The notes beneath the pieces were generated by a model. It did not search any database. It saw only the letters and a program-made list of their open reading frames with translations, and had not been told where the DNA came from. From Populus alba (lineage: Eukaryota > Streptophyta > Magnoliopsida > Malpighiales > Salicaceae): a DNA stretch of 64,000 nucleotides. The position numbers were made by a program, and so were the translations under genes. Location of the stretch: NCBI RefSeq assembly GCF_005239225.2, contig NC_133288.1:11104169-11168168 (forward strand), read 5' to 3'. This document shows positions 60,340-64,000 of this stretch, in pieces. How positions within the stretch are numbered: the first letter of the stretch is position 1; each line of letters opens with the position of its first letter.

Positions 60340-60860
60340 CCAATCACCGACGTCTATACCGACGGAAAGTATTCCGTAGGTATCTCACAGAGAGTTCGAA
60401 AATAATTACACCGAAATGCCACAATCACCGACATTTATCCCGACGACTTTAGCGATGTATTTACCGATGGAAACAAAGCCGTCGGCATCTCACAGAGAGT
60501 TCGAAAATAATTACACCGAAATGCCACAATCACCGACGTCCATACCGAGGGAAACCAGTCCATCGGCATCTCACAGAGAGTTCGAAAATAATTACACCGA
60601 AATGCCACACTCACCAACGTTTATACCGAGGGAAACCAGTTCGGAATGCGCGAATCCCAAAGGGTGTGAATTGAATGCACCTCTGACCGTGTCATATTAC
60701 CGACGAAATCACCGACGGACCGCGAAAAATTTGGAGGGCAATTAAAAAATTCAGGGCAAAATTCAAAAATTACCGACGAATTGTTGACCTTTTACCGACG
60801 GATTTAAAAAATTAATAATATTTTTTTAATATCCATCAATAAATCCGTCGGTAAATCTGC
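60340..60860. repeat. Internal repeat array with CCGACGGA motifs between the CACTA genes
   Basis: Three copies of CTCACAGAGAGTTCGAAAAT followed by AATTACACCGAAATGCCACA start near 60382, 60489 and 60567. They are separated by ACCGACGT/ACCGATGG-type motifs and followed by more CCGACGGA copies to about 60860. The motifs match those at the transposon end. The array lies upstream of the second gene's leader, so it may act as its promoter region. The open frames over it are repeat artefacts. Confidence 0.82.
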
Positions 60861-61199
60861 CATATAACCTATAACTTCCAGTGCCCGCCGCTTCCCCTCA
60901 TTTTTTCTTCTCCTCCGCTGCCCTATAATTCTTAGTTTTTTGCTCTCAATCCTTCAAGGCTTTCACCTTGAATCTCTTGCAAGATTTGAATAAAGGTATG
61001 TGGTTTTTTCTATTTTATTTTATTTTCTTTTATTTTAGTTGTAGTTGTTTTTATTTTTATTTTTGTTGTTTTGGTGTTTTGGTGTATTTTTTTGTAATAT
61101 AGATAAAGTTTTGAATTGGACATATTATTAAGGTATGTATATTTCGTTTCTTTTCTTGATGTAGGTTTTGTTTTTTGAATTTTTTGAATATTTTTTATT

Positions 61200-61810
61200 G
61201 TTGTGTTGTTATAATTGGTATTAGTTAATTTATTGGATATTTGTTGTTAAAGTTGAATTTAACTTAGAATTAGTAGTTGACTATGTTAGAATAATTAGTA
61301 ATTTTGCTCTATTATTGCATGATTTGTATTTAATTATTTCCATTGATTTTAATTGTTAGTCTATATTTTTTTTAATTTATTGTTTGTATTGCCATATATA
61401 ATTATTGATTAATTTGTTGAATTAATATTGTTAATGTTGAATTTACCTTAGAATTAGTAATTGCATTTGTTGGAATAATTAGTAATTGCATATGTTTTAA
61501 TTGTTAGTTTATATTTTTTTAAAATTTATTGAATATATTTTATTGTTGTATTGCCATAATGAATATTTAATAATTTGTTGAATTAATATTGTTAATGTTG
61601 AATTTATCTTAGATTTAGTAATTGAATATGTTGGAAGAATTATTAATTTTACTCTAACTTGATGATTTGTGTTTAATTGTTTCTATTTATTTTGAATTTA
61701 TAGTTTTGTTGTATTGACATAATTATTGAATAATTTGTTGAATTGTAATTGTTAATGTAGAATTTACCTTAGGATTAGTAATTGAATATGTTGGAATAAT
61801 TAGTATAGAT
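61200..61810. repeat. Tandem array, about 160-185-bp period, 4 units, in leader intron
   Basis: The core GTTGAATTTACCTTAGAATT, then AGTAATTGAATATGTTGGAA, recurs at about 61252, 61436, 61597 and 61756, each with AT-rich filler and TTTGTTGAATTAATATTG. It falls inside a likely 5' UTR intron (donor after 60995, acceptor AG at 61846-61847) of the second gene. Confidence 0.75.
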
Positions 61811-61947
61811 TGGGTCAATTTGTTATGGCTATTGTTAATATTTGCAGGTTTGTGGATTTGGGTAGTATCCAAGTATAGGGGAGGTGCTGCTGAATTTTTT
61901 TTAACATTTCAATTGAATTATATAATTATTTATATAAAATTGGTTAG

Positions 61948-63544
61948 ATGCAAAGAAGGAAAACCAGAGCTGCACGTACGCATACGGTCGCATCTAGTTC
62001 GTCTAGCAGCAACGAAGACATTTCCTTAGGTGCCTCTCAAGAAGAGGCACCTACACCACTTGCGCCGTCAGCTGATGCTGCCTCTTTCAGCGATGTTTCA
62101 CGTCGTAGAAGCGGCATGCCTTCGCAGCAGAATCGATGGACCCGCAAATACGAGGCACAATGGAAAGACGATCTTTCAATGTAAGTTTGTTAAGGTTTCA
62201 AATTTTTTTAAAAAAAAAAAACAAATTTATGAAGTCACTATTTAATTAATTTCAATTCTTTTCAGGTTCACAAACATTGAGGCCGCCCGAGTAATATCAT
62301 CGGCGTTTAAAGCGTCGATGGAGATTCCATTGTTTCAGTGGAGTCAGATATCCAGGCATCCTGAATGGATGCCTCAAATCAATGCATGGTTTTCCAGATT
62401 TGAGGTTCGTGTTAATATATAATTTTCAGCTTATTTCTAATAAATTCTTAATATAATTATAAATAAATTATTAACATTTTTAAAAACTACTTTTTATACA
62501 CAGAATCGATTCTGCTGGGATGACAAACATAACAATGTTATGAGGAGGGTGTGGGAAAATCAAGCGGCAACTAGGTAACATCGAAAACAATACAACTTTT
62601 TTTTACAAAAAAATTTATGTTTCGAAATGTAATTTTTTATTGCATTAAGTAGGTTGCGTGATTTTTTGTATGAAGCCCAAAAAATGGCAAAACAAACTGC
62701 GAGGGATAGGGGGTTCCAAGGCTGGAACGATGTTGCGGTTTGGAGGGATTTCAAACCGATATACATCCCAGAGGATATATGGCCGCACTATCTTGAGCAC
62801 GTGATGTCTGAGCGGTTCACACGATGCTCACAGTCCAGTGTTGGCAACTGGAATCGGCCAATTCATGGCTCGGTGACAACGCACACCGACAGCTCCGTTC
62901 CGTTTGCTGTACATGCGAAACGGATGGTAAGATTAATTTAAATGAAATATATCGTTCAATTAATTTGTTGTTAATAATTTTTTTTCATTATAGGCTACGT
63001 CTCTTGGACGTGAGCCGAGCCCTATGGAGCTGTTTGTGGAGACGCACGTGCGGAGTCAAGACCGCCAAAAGGGGGTGCAACAGTTCGTTGACAGCCGCGC
63101 TCAACATTTTGTGGTATGTTTATTCATCAATTTTATTTTGTAAGTTATTATTATATTTATTGAATTGAATATGATGATTACTTTTTTTATTTTCAGGAGA
63201 CCTATAATAATCGGTTGAGGGAGACATACGGGGACGATCCTTCGACCCATCCGGAATTCGACCCGGATTTGTGGATGGAGGCTGGATCGTCAGGTGGACC
63301 CGATAAGAATCGGGTTTACAGGCTCTCCAACACTAGGGCCGACAACTTGCGAACGACCCGTACTGCTTCAACCGCCGGAAGCTCCCAATCTAAGGAGTTC
63401 ATGGCCTTGCAGCAAAGGTGCGACCAGATATCAGAGGCGTACACACAACTCAAAGAACAATACACAGTAGAATCTACACAACAAAGAGCGGCCTATGAAG
63501 AGCTTCGTCAAATGGTCATAAAATTTCATTTAATGTTTTTTTGA
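61948..63544 (+). CDS. CACTA second gene, plant transposase (Ptta/En/Spm type), intact, 6 exons
   Basis: Exons are 61948-62180, 62266-62404, 62504-62574, 62653-62926, 62994-63113 and 63197-63544. All introns are GT-AG and the frame is kept throughout, giving 394 aa with no stop. A non-coding leader exon spliced at 60995/61848 is likely. The N-terminus is Arg/Ser-rich and basic. The middle has AVWRDFKPIYIPEDIWPHYL, then SERFTRCSQSS, then GSVTTHTDSSVPF and SPMELFVETHVRSQD, diagnostic of the Ptta/En/Spm-type plant transposase family. The last exon has GDDPSTHPEFDPDLW and a C-terminal heptad-like stretch. Its role is inferred to parallel the TNPA-type DNA-binding partner of the transposase. The final residues (VIKFHLMFF) may be intron read-through, so a seventh exon is possible. 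It lies downstream of the dead TNP2 gene. Confidence 0.85.
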
Positions 63545-64000
63545 AACATTTCATTTTGTAACGAATATTATTTATCTTTCATTTTTTGTTTTTGATGTTT
63601 AATATAAATTTTATTTGCATAATTGGTTTTTATTACTATTAATTTATATCATTTTATATTATGTATTCTAAATAATTATAAAAAAAATAAAAAAAAATTA
63701 CAAAGGGATTTACCGACGGACTACATCTGTCGGCATTAGATAGTAGCCGCGACCATCACCGACAAATTTCCAGATGTATAAATTCAGTCGGTGTTTTCAT
63801 GACTCACCAACAGATTTACCAACGAATTAATTCCATCGGTATTATATATTACCGATGAATTCACAGACGATATATTATGTCGGTGTTTCAACAATTCACT
63901 GACTAAGTTACCGACAGAAAGAAACCGTCGGTGAATTCTGATATCACCAACGGAATAACAATCCGTCGGTATTATTGAAGCGGGAAAATTTTTTTTGTTT
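63545..64000. repeat. Right-side subterminal repeats of CACTA element
   Basis: After about 160 bp of AT-rich sequence, ACCGACGGA / TCCGTCGGT motifs in both orientations run from 63705 to 63978, many degenerate (ACCAACAGA, ATCGGTATT). The terminal TAGTG sequence is not reached, so the element end lies to the right of the window. Confidence 0.8.

Larger units (their letters stand above)
55178..64000 (+). mobile_element. CACTA (En/Spm) transposon, two-gene, right end outside window
   Basis: The left terminus CACTACCAGAAAC is at 55178, followed by about 460 bp of dense subterminal repeats built on ACCGACGGA and its complement. Then come a TNP2-type transposase gene (56396-60159, broken), an internal repeat array (60340-60860) and a second gene (61948-63544, intact). 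Subterminal repeats resume from 63705 and continue to the window edge. This is the standard two-gene CACTA plan. The element is at least 8.8 kb. Confidence 0.9.

Noticed and set aside
60416..60745. 109-codon open frame with repeated MPQSPT segments
   Set aside because: It translates the internal repeat array of the CACTA element. Codon structure follows the repeat, and no homologous frame is kept in the other two copies.

Overview
The window looks like AT-rich, repeat-dense nuclear DNA from a dicot plant. Several repeats resemble families I associate with poplar and willow (Salicaceae), but that is recollection and was not searched. There is no bacterial, organellar or rRNA/tRNA content. Two host protein-coding genes appear intact, plus one near-identical pseudogene. 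All three are intron-containing alpha/beta-hydrolases of the methylesterase (MES / SABP2 / hydroxynitrile-lyase-like) family on the minus strand, at 1847-3216, 19349-20313 (broken) and 30685-31647. Almost everything else is transposon sequence.

Layout. 1-4.8 kb: Ty1-copia scraps flanking MES gene 1. 4.8-9.7 kb: an LTR of about 2.25 kb and other retroelement sequence. 9.7-18.1 kb: a decayed Ty3-gypsy-type element with LTR-like sequence at both ends, a broken gag and a 60-bp minisatellite. 16.15-37.0 kb: a direct tandem duplication of about 9.5 kb. Each unit carries an LTR-like repeat, an MES copy and a 5'-truncated CACTA (En/Spm) transposon. Unit 2 also has a 1.79-kb solo-LTR-like insertion with a perfect 5-bp target-site duplication. 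38.9-45.2 kb: an inverted relative of the 4.8-9.5 kb retroelement material, with a 180-bp tandem array and a decayed primer-binding site. 45.2-48.5 kb: an array of short palindromes apparently split by a 2.4-kb LTR-like insertion. 50.0-50.9 kb: two miniature LTR elements (TRIMs) of about 280 bp. 55.18-64.0 kb: the best-preserved CACTA element, with its left terminus, a TNP2-type transposase inactivated mainly by C-to-T nonsense changes, and an apparently intact six-exon second gene (Ptta/En/Spm type). Its right terminus lies beyond the window.

How it fits together. MES proteins are serine hydrolases or lyases that typically demethylate hormone esters such as methyl salicylate and methyl jasmonate. 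The local family seems to have grown by a tandem duplication that carried a CACTA fragment along. About 3.6 kb of the two units, spanning the MES gene and the start of the transposase, is almost free of substitutions, while flanking parts of the same units differ by several percent. That suggests gene conversion or an assembly problem. I found no convincing previously undescribed biological system. The more interesting points are the mosaic duplication, the shortened cap region of the duplicated MES protein, the intact second CACTA gene beside a dead transposase, and the nested tandem arrays.
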